DNA from: Variovorax ginsengisoli | GTDB lineage: Bacteria; Pseudomonadota; Gammaproteobacteria; Burkholderiales; Burkholderiaceae_C | Length of the DNA: 64,000 nt | Direction of reading: 5' to 3' | NCBI RefSeq assembly: GCF_030811835.1 | Contig: NZ_JAUSRO010000008.1 | Span: 186,001-250,000 of the forward strand | In this document: positions 1 to 8,434 of the stretch, in pieces | Layout of the letters: each line of letters begins with the position of its first letter | Numbering within the stretch: position 1 is the stretch's first letter | Notes under the pieces: generated by a model | Databases searched by the model: none | What the model was told of the DNA's origin: nothing | Seen by the model: only the letters and a program-made list of their open reading frames with translations | Translations under genes and position numbers: made by a program

Positions 1-1
1 C

Positions 2-676
2 GTCTTCTGCCTGGCGGTGCCGGTGCATGGCGTGGACGGCAGCGTGGCCGGCGTGCTCGACATCACCGGCACGGGCCAACGGGACGCAGGCTTGATGCAC
101 GAGCATTTCCGGCTGGCCGCGCTGCGCATCGAGCAGCAGCTGTTCGCACGCCTGCGCCATTGCCATCTGCTGCGCCTGCAGTTGGACCCGCGCCTGATGG
201 ACGGACCGCTGGCCGGCGTGATCGCGGTGGAAGACGACGGCACGGTGCGAGCCATCAGCCGCCCGGCGCGCCGCATGCTGGACCTGCCGTTGAACGTTCC
301 GCTGCCGGACTTGCACCTCCAGCGGCTGTTCGCAGGGGCACTGCCGGCGCAGCGTCGGCGACTGATGCAGCCTGCCCGCCAACCGCTGCGCATCGCGAAG
401 GCCGATGGTTCCCACGTCTGGTTGCAGCACGTGCGCGCGCCGATGGACAAGCCATTGCCCGATGGCGAGGTGTCGTTGAAGCCACCGTCTGGCGCCAAGA
501 CGCAGATTCAGCCACCGGTCTCGTGGCGCGAGCAATCGCTGGACGTCGTCGAACAAGCCTGGCACCTGCACGAGGGCAATGTGGCCGCGATGGCGCGCCA
601 GCTCGGCCTGTCGCGCACGACCGTCTACGCCCGGCTGCGTGCGCTGCGCCAGCGCGGTGCGCTGTCGGTGCCCTGA
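2..676 (+). CDS. AcoR-like GAF/PAS regulator with Fis-type HTH, 5'-truncated by window edge
   Basis: The reading frame is open from base 2, so the N-terminus lies outside the window. The first visible residues (VFCLAVPVHG, then VDGSVAGVLDITG) match the end of the GAF sensor domain of AcoR/acetoin-type activators. About 100 residues of PAS-like sequence follow, with no Walker A, GAFTGA or Walker B motif. A Fis-type helix-turn-helix (GNVAAMARQLGLSRTTVY) closes the protein. In AcoR the AAA+ sigma-54 module sits between GAF and HTH; here it is absent, so sigma-54 contact is unlikely. The neighbouring Bug binding-protein gene is a plausible target, but this is inference from position only. Confidence 0.75.
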   Translation, partial: VFCLAVPVHGVDGSVAGVLDITGTGQRDAGLMHEHFRLAALRIEQQLFARLRHCHLLRLQLDPRLMDGPLAGVIAVEDDGTVRAISRPARRMLDLPLNVPLPDLHLQRLFAGALPAQRRRLMQPARQPLRIAKADGSHVWLQHVRAPMDKPLPDGEVSLKPPSGAKTQIQPPVSWREQSLDVVEQAWHLHEGNVAAMARQLGLSRTTVYARLRALRQRGALSVP

Positions 677-741
677 CAGAGCGCCTGTTGAGCCCTGTTC
701 GACGAGGCGGCAGCGAGGAAGAAGCGACGCGCCAGCCCGGC

Positions 742-770
742 CTGAGGCGCGCATCCGCGATCTCTATACT
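742..770 (+). promoter_or_regulatory. Putative sigma-70 promoter for the Bug gene
   Basis: A TATACT -10 box (765-770) lies 17 nt after a weak CTGAGG -35 (742-747). This predicts a start near 777 and a leader of about 40 nt before the ATG at 819. The -10 is good and the -35 poor, which would fit an activator-dependent promoter. Confidence 0.35.
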
Positions 771-818
771 GTCGGCGCTTGCTGCCTCCCGCACCCGATC
801 AACCAGAGACAAGACTTC

Positions 819-1805
819 ATGCCCGCCTCCCACTCCCGCCGCTCCTTCACCGCACTCGCGGCAGCCACCTTGCTTGCCGGCCCCGCCTTCGCGGCATCGC
901 CGCTGGACGGCTGGCCGCACCGGCCGGTGCGCATCGTGGTGGGTTTTCCGGGCGGCTCGACGCCGGACCTCACCGCGCGCCTGATTGCAGAACCGCTGTC
1001 CAGGGCACTGGGCCAGCCGGTGATCGTGGACAACCGCGTCGGCGCGGGCGGCAACATTGCAGGCGAAATCGTCGCACATGCTACGGACGACCACACGATC
1101 AGCGTGATGATCAACGGCAACATGACCATCGCCAAGCTGCTCAACAGCAAGCTCGGCTACGACCCGCTGACCGACCTGCAGCCGATCACGCTGGTGGGCA
1201 CCGCCCCGCTGGTGCTGGCGGCGCCGGCTGGCGCGCCGGGTGCCACCGACAAGGAATTCCTGGCCGCGGCACGCGCCTCGGGCAGCAGCTGGAGCTACGG
1301 CACGCCAGGTGTGGGCACGGTCGGCCACCTGGGCATGGAACTGCTCAACGGTGCGCTCAAGACGCAGTCGGTGCATGTGCCCTACCCCGGCTATCCGCAG
1401 GTCATCAACGGCATCATTGGCGGACAGCTGCAATGGGCGTTGCTGCCGCCCGCACTCGCCATGGCGCAGGTGCGCGCGGGCAAGCTGCGCGCGATCGGGG
1501 TGACGTCGGCCGGCCGCAGCACGCTGGTGCCGGAGCTGCCGAGCCTCAGCGAGCTGGGCCTGCCGGGCTTTCAGCTGGAGATCTGGAACGCAGTTGCGGC
1601 GCCGAAGTCGATGCCCAAGCCCATCGTCGACAAGCTTGCCGGCCTGATCGGCGATATCGTGCGCACGCCCGATGTGCGCGCCAAGCTGTTCGTTCAGGGC
1701 TGGCAGGTGGTGGGCTCGTCGCCCGAAGGCCTGGCCAACCGCATCAAGACCGACACGGCACTGCTAGGCGGTGTGATCAAGGCGCGCGGCATCCGCAACG
1801 ACTGA
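819..1805 (+). CDS. Bug/TctC-family tripartite tricarboxylate transporter substrate-binding protein
   Basis: 328 residues, the usual length for this family. The ATG at 819 begins a signal peptide with a twin-arginine-like SRRSF motif and an AxA cleavage region (GPAFA-AS). The mature protein starts with the family signature (WPHRPVRIVVGFPGGS), then VIVDNRVGAGGNIAGE, the loop that holds carboxylate ligands in Bug proteins. Later family blocks (HVPYPGYPQVINGIIGGQ) are present. Bug proteins capture small carboxylates in the periplasm; the ligand cannot be read from sequence. No TctA/TctB membrane genes are adjacent, so it is an orphan as is common in Burkholderiales. It converges on sco with only 12 nt between the stops. 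Confidence 0.9.
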   Translation: MPASHSRRSFTALAAATLLAGPAFAASPLDGWPHRPVRIVVGFPGGSTPDLTARLIAEPLSRALGQPVIVDNRVGAGGNIAGEIVAHATDDHTISVMINGNMTIAKLLNSKLGYDPLTDLQPITLVGTAPLVLAAPAGAPGATDKEFLAAARASGSSWSYGTPGVGTVGHLGMELLNGALKTQSVHVPYPGYPQVINGIIGGQLQWALLPPALAMAQVRAGKLRAIGVTSAGRSTLVPELPSLSELGLPGFQLEIWNAVAAPKSMPKPIVDKLAGLIGDIVRTPDVRAKLFVQGWQVVGSSPEGLANRIKTDTALLGGVIKARGIRND

Positions 1806-1817
1806 CCGCGGCGACCG

Positions 1818-2423
1818 TCACCCCTGCTTGATCAGCGCCTGCACGTCCGCCACCATCGGCGCCACCCCGGCGCCGTAGCGGGCGTAAAGCCGCAGGCGGC
1901 CTTGGGTGTCGTAGATGTAGCTCGCGGCCGAATGGTCCATCGAGTAGCTCGTCGGGGTCTTGCCTTCGACCTTCTTGTAATAGGCCTTGTAGTCCTTGGC
2001 CATCGCGGCGAGCTGTTCGGGCGTGGGGATCAATGCGACGAAACCGGGGTCGAAGGCGTTCATGTAGGCCTTCATCACGACCGGCGTGTCGCGCTCCGGA
2101 TCGACGGTGACGAACAGCACCTGCAGCTTGTCGCCGTCCTTGCCAAGTTGTTGCTTGACCTGCGCCATTTCGCTCATGGTGGTCGGGCAGACGTCGGGGC
2201 ACTGGGCGTAGCCGAAGAACAGCACGACCACCTTGCCCTTGAAGTCGGCCAGCGTGCGGACCTTCCCATCCGCATCGGTGAGGGAGAAGTTCTTCGCATA
2301 GTCGGCCCCGGTCATGTCGACCGCATTGAAGGCCGGCTTGGCCTCGGTGCAGCCCGTGACTTGCAGGCCAAGCAGGGCGCCGGTTGCCAGAGCCAGCGCC
2401 TGGAGTGCATGTCGCTTGTTCAT
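1818..2423 (-). CDS. sco: SCO1/SenC family copper chaperone lipoprotein for cytochrome c oxidase
   Basis: 201 residues from the ATG at 2423. This start gives a clean lipoprotein signal ending in VTGC (Cys25). The thioredoxin-like domain has the copper-binding CPDVC pair (Cys75, Cys79) and the distal His (near residue 164, SMDHSAAS), the three ligands required in Sco proteins, so it should be functional. Sco delivers copper to the CuA site of subunit II in the periplasm. It is the last gene of the leftward heme A/assembly block, 25 nt after ctaB. A GTG two codons plus one upstream is a possible alternative start. Confidence 0.93.
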   Translation of the reverse strand: MNKRHALQALALATGALLGLQVTGCTEAKPAFNAVDMTGADYAKNFSLTDADGKVRTLADFKGKVVVLFFGYAQCPDVCPTTMSEMAQVKQQLGKDGDKLQVLFVTVDPERDTPVVMKAYMNAFDPGFVALIPTPEQLAAMAKDYKAYYKKVEGKTPTSYSMDHSAASYIYDTQGRLRLYARYGAGVAPMVADVQALIKQG

Positions 2424-2448
2424 GATCTTCACTTCGTCGTCGTCGTCT

Positions 2449-3363
2449 TCAGAGCAGGTAATGGTCCACCAGCAACGCGGCAAACAGCACGCTCAGGTGG
2501 ATCAGCGAGAAACGGAAGGTCTTGCGCGCGAGCGCATCGGAGTAGTGGCGCCACAGCGCGAAGGCATAGCCAGTGAACCCGATGCTGACCGCAATGGCCA
2601 CCACGAGGTAGAGCCAGCCACTCATGCCGTACGCAAAGGGCATCAGGCAGGCCGCGAACAGCACGAACGTATAGAGCAACACCTGCAGCCGGGTGAACGC
2701 ATTGCCATGGGTGACCGGCAGCATCGGCAGGCCAGCCTTTCGGTAGTCCTCGACACGGTAGAGTGCCAGCGCCCAGAAGTGCGGCGGGGTCCACAGGAAA
2801 ATGATGAGAAACAGGATCAGCGCCTCCGGGCCGACATCGCCCGTCATCGCAGCCCAGCCAAGCACCGGTGGCATCGCGCCCGAGGCGCCGCCGATCACGA
2901 TGTTCTGCGGCGTGAGCGGCTTGAGGATCACGGTGTAGATCACCGCATAGCCGACGAAGGTGGCAAAGGTCAGCCACATCGTCAGCGGATTCACCGTGAA
3001 CCACAGCAGCAACGAGCCGGCCGCGCACAGCAGCGCAGAGAACACCAGCGCCTGCCAGTCGCTGAGCTGCCCGCGCGCGGTCGGCCGCCAGGCGGTTCGC
3101 TTCATCTTGGCATCGATGCCCTTCTCGACCAGGCAGTTGAACGCCGCTGCAGCACCGGCCACGAGCCAGATGCCGATGCAGGCCAGCACGCCGCGCTGCA
3201 CCTCTTCCCAGCCGGGCACGCCGGGCACGGCCAGCACCATGCCGATCAGCGCGCAGAAGACGATGAGCTGAACCACACGCGGCTTGGTCAGCGCATAGAA
3301 CTGCCGCAACACGCTGGCGGTGCGTGTGGCCTCAGTGGCGGGCGTAGGGACCGGTGTACTCAT
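2449..3363 (-). CDS. ctaB: Protoheme IX farnesyltransferase (heme O synthase)
   Basis: 304 residues, a polytopic membrane prenyltransferase of the UbiA superfamily. It adds a farnesyl group to heme B to give heme O, the first step towards heme A. The two Asp-rich allylic-diphosphate/Mg sites are visible: [15 protein letters not shown] around residue 75-90 and [14 protein letters not shown] around residue 200-215. About nine hydrophobic segments are present. The start codon overlaps the ctaA stop by four bases (ATGA), so translation is coupled with heme A synthase, the next enzyme in the pathway. Confidence 0.95.
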   Translation of the reverse strand: MSTPVPTPATEATRTASVLRQFYALTKPRVVQLIVFCALIGMVLAVPGVPGWEEVQRGVLACIGIWLVAGAAAAFNCLVEKGIDAKMKRTAWRPTARGQLSDWQALVFSALLCAAGSLLLWFTVNPLTMWLTFATFVGYAVIYTVILKPLTPQNIVIGGASGAMPPVLGWAAMTGDVGPEALILFLIIFLWTPPHFWALALYRVEDYRKAGLPMLPVTHGNAFTRLQVLLYTFVLFAACLMPFAYGMSGWLYLVVAIAVSIGFTGYAFALWRHYSDALARKTFRFSLIHLSVLFAALLVDHYLL

Positions 3364-4571
3364 GCTGCCCCCATGGTGCCTGAACGCGAAGCCCCTGCCA
3401 CCTCAGGGCGCAAGCCCTGCAGGTCGTGGGCAGCTGCGCGCCGGCTCTCGCAGAGCGTCCACACCAGAACCACGGCCAGCGCGGCGGCGCCACCGGTGTG
3501 CAGGACAGCAGCAGCCAACGGCCAGCCGAGCAGCACGTTGCCCAGGCCGGTGGCCAGTTGCAGCAGGGCCAGCCCGGCCAGCCACTTTGCCTGCGTGTGC
3601 AGCGCCGGGGTTTTGCGCAACCGCCACGCCAGCACGCCGAGCGCGACGAACACGGCATAGGCCATGAGCCGGTGCGCGTAGTGGATGGCGGTCAGTGCAC
3701 TGAAGTCGATGGGCGCGCCCGCACCCGTCAGGCCCAGTTCGCGCCAGAGCTGGAAGCCTTGCGCAAAGTTCATCGGCGGCCACCAGCTGCCCTGACAGGT
3801 CGGGAATTGGGTGCAGGCAAGCACCGCGTAATTGGTGCTGACCCAGCCGCCGAGCGCGATCTGCAGCACCAGCAATGCCGTGGTGGCCACCAGCAGGATG
3901 CGTACAGGTGACGCCAGGGCCACGGGCACGCGCGCCACCGCGGCCTGCTGGTAGCGTACGGCCTGGATGCACAGCAACGCCAGCAGCACGATGGCGCCCA
4001 TCAGGTGCAGCGTGACGATGGCCGGGAACAGTTTGAGCGTGACGGTGAACGCGCCAAAGGCGCCTTGCACACAGACCCAGACGAGCGTGGCGGCGGGCCA
4101 CCAGGCGCTGAGCGCGGCCCCGGCGGGGGCATCATCCACTGGCGCGCGCCGCTGGCGGCGCCGCACGATCCAGGTCGCCACCGCCAGCACGAGGATGAGG
4201 AAGCCGACCGTGGTGGCCAGGTAACGGTGGATCATCTCGACCCAGGCCTTGCCATGCGTGACCGGGCCGGTCGGCTGTGCGGCCTGGGCCATCGCGATGT
4301 CATGGCGTGCGCCGAGCGGGCTGGCATTGCCGTAGCAGCCGGGCCAGTCAGGGCAGCCGAGCCCGGAGTCGGTGAGCCGGGTGAAGGCGCCGAAGAGGGT
4401 CAGGTCGAAGGTCAGAAACAGGGTGAGCACGGTGAGTGCGTGCAGCCGCCGCGCCGCGCCGGCACCGGCGTGGCGGCGCCACACCCACAGCAAGGGGCCA
4501 AGCGCGAGCACCACACCCATGGCGAGCAGCCAGGCGATCGGAGAAAGGTCGTAGAGAGCGCTGGATTCCAT
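3360..4571 (-). CDS. ctaA: Heme A synthase (COX15/CtaA)
   Basis: 403 residues with about eight transmembrane helices. The enzyme oxidises the C8 methyl of heme O to a formyl group. Conserved heme-ligand histidines are visible in [31 protein letters not shown] and [11 protein letters not shown]. The periplasmic loops include [15 protein letters not shown] and the CTQFPTC cysteine pair typical of the proteobacterial COX15 type. It overlaps ctaB by four bases and follows the Sco-like gene after 6 nt, so it is part of the same transcript. Confidence 0.95.
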   Translation of the reverse strand: MESSALYDLSPIAWLLAMGVVLALGPLLWVWRRHAGAGAARRLHALTVLTLFLTFDLTLFGAFTRLTDSGLGCPDWPGCYGNASPLGARHDIAMAQAAQPTGPVTHGKAWVEMIHRYLATTVGFLILVLAVATWIVRRRQRRAPVDDAPAGAALSAWWPAATLVWVCVQGAFGAFTVTLKLFPAIVTLHLMGAIVLLALLCIQAVRYQQAAVARVPVALASPVRILLVATTALLVLQIALGGWVSTNYAVLACTQFPTCQGSWWPPMNFAQGFQLWRELGLTGAGAPIDFSALTAIHYAHRLMAYAVFVALGVLAWRLRKTPALHTQAKWLAGLALLQLATGLGNVLLGWPLAAAVLHTGGAAALAVVLVWTLCESRRAAAHDLQGLRPEVAGASRSGTMGAA

Positions 4572-4577
4572 GTCGAT

Positions 4578-5213
4578 TCAGCGGCCAGGCTCGTCCCAGG
4601 AAACAGAAGCACGCAGCAGGCGGTCGAGGTCGCGCTTGGCGCGCGAGGCACCCTGCGTGTCCATGCGCGCCGGAAAACGCATCATCCAGTTGCCCAACGG
4701 ATCGACCACATACAGATGCTCGGCCAGCGCATGGCCGGCCGACGGTGCAAGCCAGCCGGCAAGCTCGGCTTCAGGCACGCGCAACACCGTCGCGCCATGC
4801 AGGCCATTGGCCAGGCGCGCGGGCACCGGTGCGGCATCGCTCACCAGCCAGACGCGGTCGACACGGTCCTTTTCGCGGCCCACGCTCTCGCGCAGTTGCC
4901 GCTGCAGGTACAACTGCTGCTCGCACAGCGCATCGCAGGCCGCACCCGCCACGGCGATCAGCAGCCACTGGCCCTTGAGGGTGGTCAGCGGCACGGTCGT
5001 TCCGTCACTCGCAGTGGCATTGAGGGCCGGCAACGGTCGCTGCGGGTTGATCAGCTCGCCGTAGACGCTGCGGCCTTCCGGTCGGATCACGTAATAGGTG
5101 AAATAGGAGGCGATGACCGGTGCGGCACAGCACAGCATCACGACGATCATCTTCCAGCGGCCCATCACCGTGCGGCGGCCCGCCTCGGCGTCAAGCCCTT
5201 CGGGCGAAGGCAT
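4578..5213 (-). CDS. Membrane-anchored Sco/thioredoxin-like protein of the cox cluster
   Basis: 211 residues from the ATG at 5213 (MPSPEGLDAEAG); a GTG at 5222 is possible and neither has a strong ribosome site. One N-terminal transmembrane helix (about residues 20-42) is followed by a periplasmic domain with a CDALC pair in the place of the Sco CxxxC motif and a late VVDPLGNWMMRF strand typical of thioredoxin folds. Genes of this kind sit between surf1 and ctaA in many Burkholderiales and are usually labelled transmembrane or assembly protein. A role in copper or redox handling during oxidase assembly is inference from motif and location. The distal Sco histidine is not obvious. Confidence 0.75.
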   Translation of the reverse strand: MPSPEGLDAEAGRRTVMGRWKMIVVMLCCAAPVIASYFTYYVIRPEGRSVYGELINPQRPLPALNATASDGTTVPLTTLKGQWLLIAVAGAACDALCEQQLYLQRQLRESVGREKDRVDRVWLVSDAAPVPARLANGLHGATVLRVPEAELAGWLAPSAGHALAEHLYVVDPLGNWMMRFPARMDTQGASRAKRDLDRLLRASVSWDEPGR

Positions 5214-5241
5214 GGAGTGCACCGTCAGGCCCAGCGGCTCG

Positions 5242-6192
5242 TCAGCGCCGGACACGGGCGGCCTTGCGCCAGGGCGCGATGAGCTGGAACCAGACATAGA
5301 GGAGGACGACGAGCGCGGAGAGCCCGAACCACTGGAATGCATAGCCATAGTGCTTTTCGATGCCCAACGCGGGCTGCGGCCAGTTGCGCTGCAGACCCTG
5401 GGAGGCCGGACCCGTTTCCTGCAACGAGAAGTCGGTGCGCAGGGGCAGCCCGGTCTCGGCGCGGAATGCGTCGAGGTCCAGATTCTGCCGGATGGGCGAA
5501 GACCCCACGCTACCCGGTCCCGCCGGGGTCGCCAAGCCAGAGGCAGCGGCGAGTGGCGCAGTGACGGGTGCATCGGCAGCACCCGGTGCGCTGGCGGCCA
5601 GCGCAGCGGTGTCCGCGGCGGGAGCGGGCCCGACGGCAGCGCCCGGGGCCGGCGCATCCTTGCCAAGCGACAGCAGGTGCGCCGGTGGTGGAACGATCAG
5701 CCCGGTCACCTCCACCAGGCCAGCGGGGGTCTCGACCGGCTCGAGCCGGGTGCGGTCGTTGAAGTTGCGCTGGACCCAGCCCCGCTGGACCATCACGGTC
5801 TGCTGGCTGCCCTCGATGGCCAGCGGTGTGACCACGTAGAAGCCCGGCACACCGTTCATCTGACGGTTGTCGAGGTACACGGTCTGCGGTGCCAGCCACA
5901 GGCCGCGCAGCGTGAGCGGACGGTGCAGCGCAGCCGTTGCCTTGTCCATGGCCAGCAATTCGGCGGCATCGATCGGCGGCAGCAGCTTCTGCGCGTCGAT
6001 TTCCGCTTGCAACGCTTCCTTCTGCGCGGCCCGCGACAGCTGCCAGCGGCCGAGCGAGGCGGTCGCCGCGAGGGTCGCGACGGCTGCAATGGTGATGACC
6101 CAGAAGCGCAGGCGGCGCCGGCCGGCGACCGACGCCGCGTCGGCCTCGGGGGCGGGTGTGGGTGTGGGTGTGGGTGTGGGCGTTTCGTTCAT
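5242..6192 (-). CDS. surf1: SURF1 family cytochrome oxidase assembly protein with Ala/Pro-rich insert
   Basis: 316 residues, longer than the usual about 240-250. SURF1 helps place heme A into subunit I. The two-helix topology is visible: an N-terminal helix ending in ASLGRWQLSRAAQKEAL and a C-terminal helix (YGYAFQWFGLSALVVLLYVW). Family signatures GFYVVTPLAIEG and VMVQRGWVQRNFNDR are present. Two extras explain the length: a Thr-Pro repeat after the start, and about 55 residues of Ala/Pro/Gly-rich low-complexity sequence (encoded near 5510-5660) between the IVPPP and QNLDLDAFRAETG blocks in the periplasmic domain. The start MNETPTP at 6192 was chosen because the frame further upstream has no family similarity. 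Confidence 0.9.
   Translation of the reverse strand: MNETPTPTPTPTPAPEADAASVAGRRRLRFWVITIAAVATLAATASLGRWQLSRAAQKEALQAEIDAQKLLPPIDAAELLAMDKATAALHRPLTLRGLWLAPQTVYLDNRQMNGVPGFYVVTPLAIEGSQQTVMVQRGWVQRNFNDRTRLEPVETPAGLVEVTGLIVPPPAHLLSLGKDAPAPGAAVGPAPAADTAALAASAPGAADAPVTAPLAAASGLATPAGPGSVGSSPIRQNLDLDAFRAETGLPLRTDFSLQETGPASQGLQRNWPQPALGIEKHYGYAFQWFGLSALVVLLYVWFQLIAPWRKAARVRR
6154..6183. repeat. GGGTGT hexanucleotide repeat inside surf1
   Basis: Four perfect GGGTGT units (6154-6177) and a fifth imperfect unit (GGGCGT). On the coding strand they encode the Thr-Pro run just after the SURF1 start. Unit length is a multiple of three, so slippage would change protein length and not the frame. Confidence 0.9.
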
Positions 6193-6215
6193 CACACGCC
6201 GTTCGTCGGGCGACA

Positions 6216-6221
6216 GATAAT
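6216..6221 (+). promoter_or_regulatory. -10 box adjacent to start codon of DUF2909 gene
   Basis: GATAAT lies 7 nt before the ATG at 6229, so the predicted transcription start falls at or next to the first codon. No Shine-Dalgarno sequence fits in between; a leaderless mRNA is likely. Confidence 0.45.
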
Positions 6222-6228
6222 CGGGTTC

Positions 6229-6450
6229 ATGAAATACGTCGTCGCCCTTGCGTTCGTGGGCATTCTTGCCAGCCTGGCCGGCGCGCTGTTCTTCATGCTC
6301 AAGGACGGGCGCGACGGACGCGCCAAGAGCGGCGGCATGGCGCGTGCCCTGACCGTTCGGATCGGTCTTTCGGTCCTTTTGTTCCTTTGCATCCTGATTG
6401 CGTGGAAGCTGGGCTACATCCAGCCCGGCGGACTCCCCGTCGGCAAGTAG
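6229..6450 (+). CDS. DUF2909 twin-transmembrane protein
   Basis: 73 residues with two hydrophobic helices (about residues 3-23 and 44-64) joined by a short basic loop (KDGRDGRAKSGG). This matches the DUF2909 'twin transmembrane protein' family found next to cytochrome oxidase genes in beta- and gammaproteobacteria. Function is unknown; an oxidase-assembly or stability role is inferred from location only. It is the one rightward gene inside the leftward cox cluster, sitting between surf1 and ctaE, and it ends at a bidirectional terminator shared with ctaE. Confidence 0.85.
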   Translation: MKYVVALAFVGILASLAGALFFMLKDGRDGRAKSGGMARALTVRIGLSVLLFLCILIAWKLGYIQPGGLPVGK

Positions 6451-6477
6451 ATCGTGCTCGTTCCATAGGCGCCATGA

Positions 6478-6501
6478 AAAAAGCGCCTCGCGGCGCTTTT
6501 T
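6478..6501. terminator. Bidirectional Rho-independent terminator
   Basis: A perfect 10-bp stem (AAAAAGCGCC / GGCGCTTTTT) with a 4-nt loop and T-runs on both strands. It lies between the convergent DUF2909 gene and ctaE, so it can end both transcripts. Confidence 0.85.
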
Positions 6502-6524
6502 GCGGGAGCTGTTGTCTGTCGTAC

Positions 6525-7406
6525 TCAAAGCCAGTAAACCAATACGTAGAGGCCGAGCCACACGACGTCGACGAAGTGCCAGTACCAGGCGGCTCCCTCG
6601 AAGCCGAAGTGGCGTTCCGGCGTGAAATGCCCCTTCTGGAGGCGCAAGGTAATGAACAGCAGCATCAGCATGCCGATGAACACATGGAGGCCGTGAAAGC
6701 CGGTCAACATGAAAAAGGTTGAACCGTAGGCGCCCGAACTGAGCTTGAGGTTCAGCTCAGTGTACAGGTGGTAGTACTCGTAGCCCTGCACGCACAGAAA
6801 CACGATGCCCAGCAACACCGTCAGCCACATGAAGCGAACGCACTGCGCGCGATGATCGGCACGCAGCGCGTGATGGGCGATGGTCAGCGTCACACCCGAG
6901 CTCAGCAGCAGCGCCGTGTTGATGGTCGGCAGCCAGAACGGACCCACGGTCTGGAAGGGTTCGACAATGTTGGCCGGCGAGCCGGTCATGCCGGCGGCCA
7001 CGCTGGGCCACACCGCCTTGAAACCGGGCCAGAGCAGCGAATTGTCCAGGCTGCCCAGGGACGGCAGCGCATGGGTGCGCGTCCACCACAGGGCGGTGAA
7101 AAAGGCGCCGAAGAACATCACCTCCGAGAAGATGAACCAGCTCATGCTCCAGCGGAAGGACAGATCGATCTTGTGGCTGTACTGGCCGGCCTCGCTCTCG
7201 CCGATCGCGTCGCGGAACCACTGGAAGAGCACCGTCCACCACCACAGCAGGCCGAACGCCAGCGCGTAGGCGCCCCATTCATGGCCATTGATCCACTGGC
7301 CTGCGCCGAGGATCACGAAGAACAGGCCAATCGCCGCCATGACCGGGTGCCGCGAAGGTCCGGGCACGAAATAATAGGGCGCCATGCCGTGGGGGGTTGC
7401 ACTCAT
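6525..7406 (-). CDS. ctaE: Cytochrome c oxidase subunit III
   Basis: 293 residues with seven transmembrane helices. Subunit III stabilises the catalytic core and binds lipids near the proton-entry side. Hallmarks include the N-terminal YYFVPGPSRHPVMAA, FRDAIGESEAGQYSHKID, FIFSEVMFFGAFFTALWW with the conserved Glu, and the C-terminal GFHGLHVFIGMLMLL followed by WYWHFVDVVWLGLYVLVYW. It is downstream of the DUF2970 gene with a 52-nt gap and ends at a terminator, so it closes the ctaC-to-ctaE transcript. Confidence 0.97.
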   Translation of the reverse strand: MSATPHGMAPYYFVPGPSRHPVMAAIGLFFVILGAGQWINGHEWGAYALAFGLLWWWTVLFQWFRDAIGESEAGQYSHKIDLSFRWSMSWFIFSEVMFFGAFFTALWWTRTHALPSLGSLDNSLLWPGFKAVWPSVAAGMTGSPANIVEPFQTVGPFWLPTINTALLLSSGVTLTIAHHALRADHRAQCVRFMWLTVLLGIVFLCVQGYEYYHLYTELNLKLSSGAYGSTFFMLTGFHGLHVFIGMLMLLFITLRLQKGHFTPERHFGFEGAAWYWHFVDVVWLGLYVLVYWL

Positions 7407-7458
7407 ATCAGCTCCTGGCTTTCTTCTCTCGATTCGAATCTATGGGACATGGTGCGGA

Positions 7459-7674
7459 TCAGGACGCCACCGCGAACTTGACGAGCACGATCAGCAGTCC
7501 GATGAACAGCAACACGCCGACGAAACCCATGGCCACGATGTGCAATGGGCTCAGCTTGGCGATGTCTTCCTGGTAGTCCTTGTCGCGACGCACCCCGAAG
7601 AAACCCCAGGCCACGGCCCGCGCCGTGCGCCAGAACGAGCCCTTGCTGCCAGCCGGGACATCGGGTCGGGTCAC
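7459..7674 (-). CDS. DUF2970 small membrane protein
   Basis: 71 residues from a GTG at 7674 that overlaps the ctaG stop by four bases (GTGA), the clearest reason for this start. An amphipathic N-terminal part (GSFWRTARAVAWGFFGVRR) precedes a single C-terminal helix (HIVAMGFVGVLLFIGLLIVL). This is the DUF2970 pattern, a family regularly encoded between ctaG and ctaE in betaproteobacteria. The function is unknown; translational coupling to ctaG suggests an oxidase-assembly role. Confidence 0.85.
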   Translation of the reverse strand: MTRPDVPAGSKGSFWRTARAVAWGFFGVRRDKDYQEDIAKLSPLHIVAMGFVGVLLFIGLLIVLVKFAVAS

Positions 7675-8291
7675 GAACGCGGCTCCCCGGCGGCCTGCAG
7701 CGCAGCCGTCGGCGCAGGCGGCGTCTTGCCGCCCACCTCGAAGAAGGTGTACGACAGCGTGATGGTCTTCACGTCCTTGGAAATCTTCGGGTCGATCACG
7801 AACGCGACCGGCCACTGCTTCTTCTCGCCCGCATCCAGCGTGTACTGGTTGAAGCAGAAGCACTCGAGCTTGTTGAAGTACGGTGCGGCCTGCTGGGGTG
7901 CATAGCTCGGAATGGCTTGCGCAGCCATGCGACGGTTCTGCACGTTCTGGAATTCGTACATCACGGTGTTGAGCTGGCCCGGGTGCACCTGCATCGTGGC
8001 CTGCGCGGGCTTGAAGTCCCACAGCCCGCGCACGTTCGCATCGAATTCGATCGTGATGGTGCGGCTCATGTCGACCTGCGTGTTGTCGGGCACGCGCACG
8101 TTCCTGCCGCCCGCCGCACCGCCGGGCACGTCCAGTTCGGACAGCGCCAGGATGTTGATGCCGGTCATCTCGCAGATGGCACGGTACATCGGCACCAGCG
8201 CATAGCCGAACGCAAACATGCCGGCGGCCACCACGGCCAGCTTGCCGACCATGCGGACGTTCTCTTTGCGGATGCGTTGACCAATGCCCAT
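7671..8291 (-). CDS. ctaG: CtaG/Cox11 copper-insertion protein
   Basis: 206 residues. One N-terminal helix (VGKLAVVAAGMFAFGYALVP) anchors a periplasmic immunoglobulin-like domain. The copper ligands lie in ECFCFNQYTLDAGEKK, the invariant CxCF block of Cox11, so the site is intact. The protein delivers copper to the CuB centre of subunit I. The ATG at 8291 follows the 36-residue CoxS gene by 13 nt; the frame continues upstream but without family similarity. Confidence 0.95.
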   Translation of the reverse strand: MGIGQRIRKENVRMVGKLAVVAAGMFAFGYALVPMYRAICEMTGINILALSELDVPGGAAGGRNVRVPDNTQVDMSRTITIEFDANVRGLWDFKPAQATMQVHPGQLNTVMYEFQNVQNRRMAAQAIPSYAPQQAAPYFNKLECFCFNQYTLDAGEKKQWPVAFVIDPKISKDVKTITLSYTFFEVGGKTPPAPTAALQAAGEPRS

Positions 8292-8304
8292 GCGCTTTTT
8301 CTTG

Positions 8305-8415
8305 TCAGTGGCCCAGCCACGCCATGCGCACGAAGAAACCGATGAAAAACAGGACCGCAATGGACGCCAGGGTCAGCCCCATGCGGCGGTTGTTTTTCTT
8401 TTGCTCGGGGGTCAT
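8305..8415 (-). CDS. Cytochrome oxidase small assembly protein (CoxS-like), 36 residues
   Basis: A 36-codon gene reading MTPEQKKNNRRMGLTLASIA, then VLFFIGFFVRMAWLGH and a stop. It has a short basic cytoplasmic head and one membrane helix. Proteins of this size and sequence are annotated 'cytochrome oxidase small assembly protein' between ctaD and ctaG in Burkholderiales. It starts 19 nt after the ctaD stop and ends 13 nt before ctaG, which fits a co-transcribed gene. The exact role is not established. Confidence 0.85.
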   Translation of the reverse strand: MTPEQKKNNRRMGLTLASIAVLFFIGFFVRMAWLGH

Positions 8416-8434
8416 GACAGGCGTGCTCCGGCGA

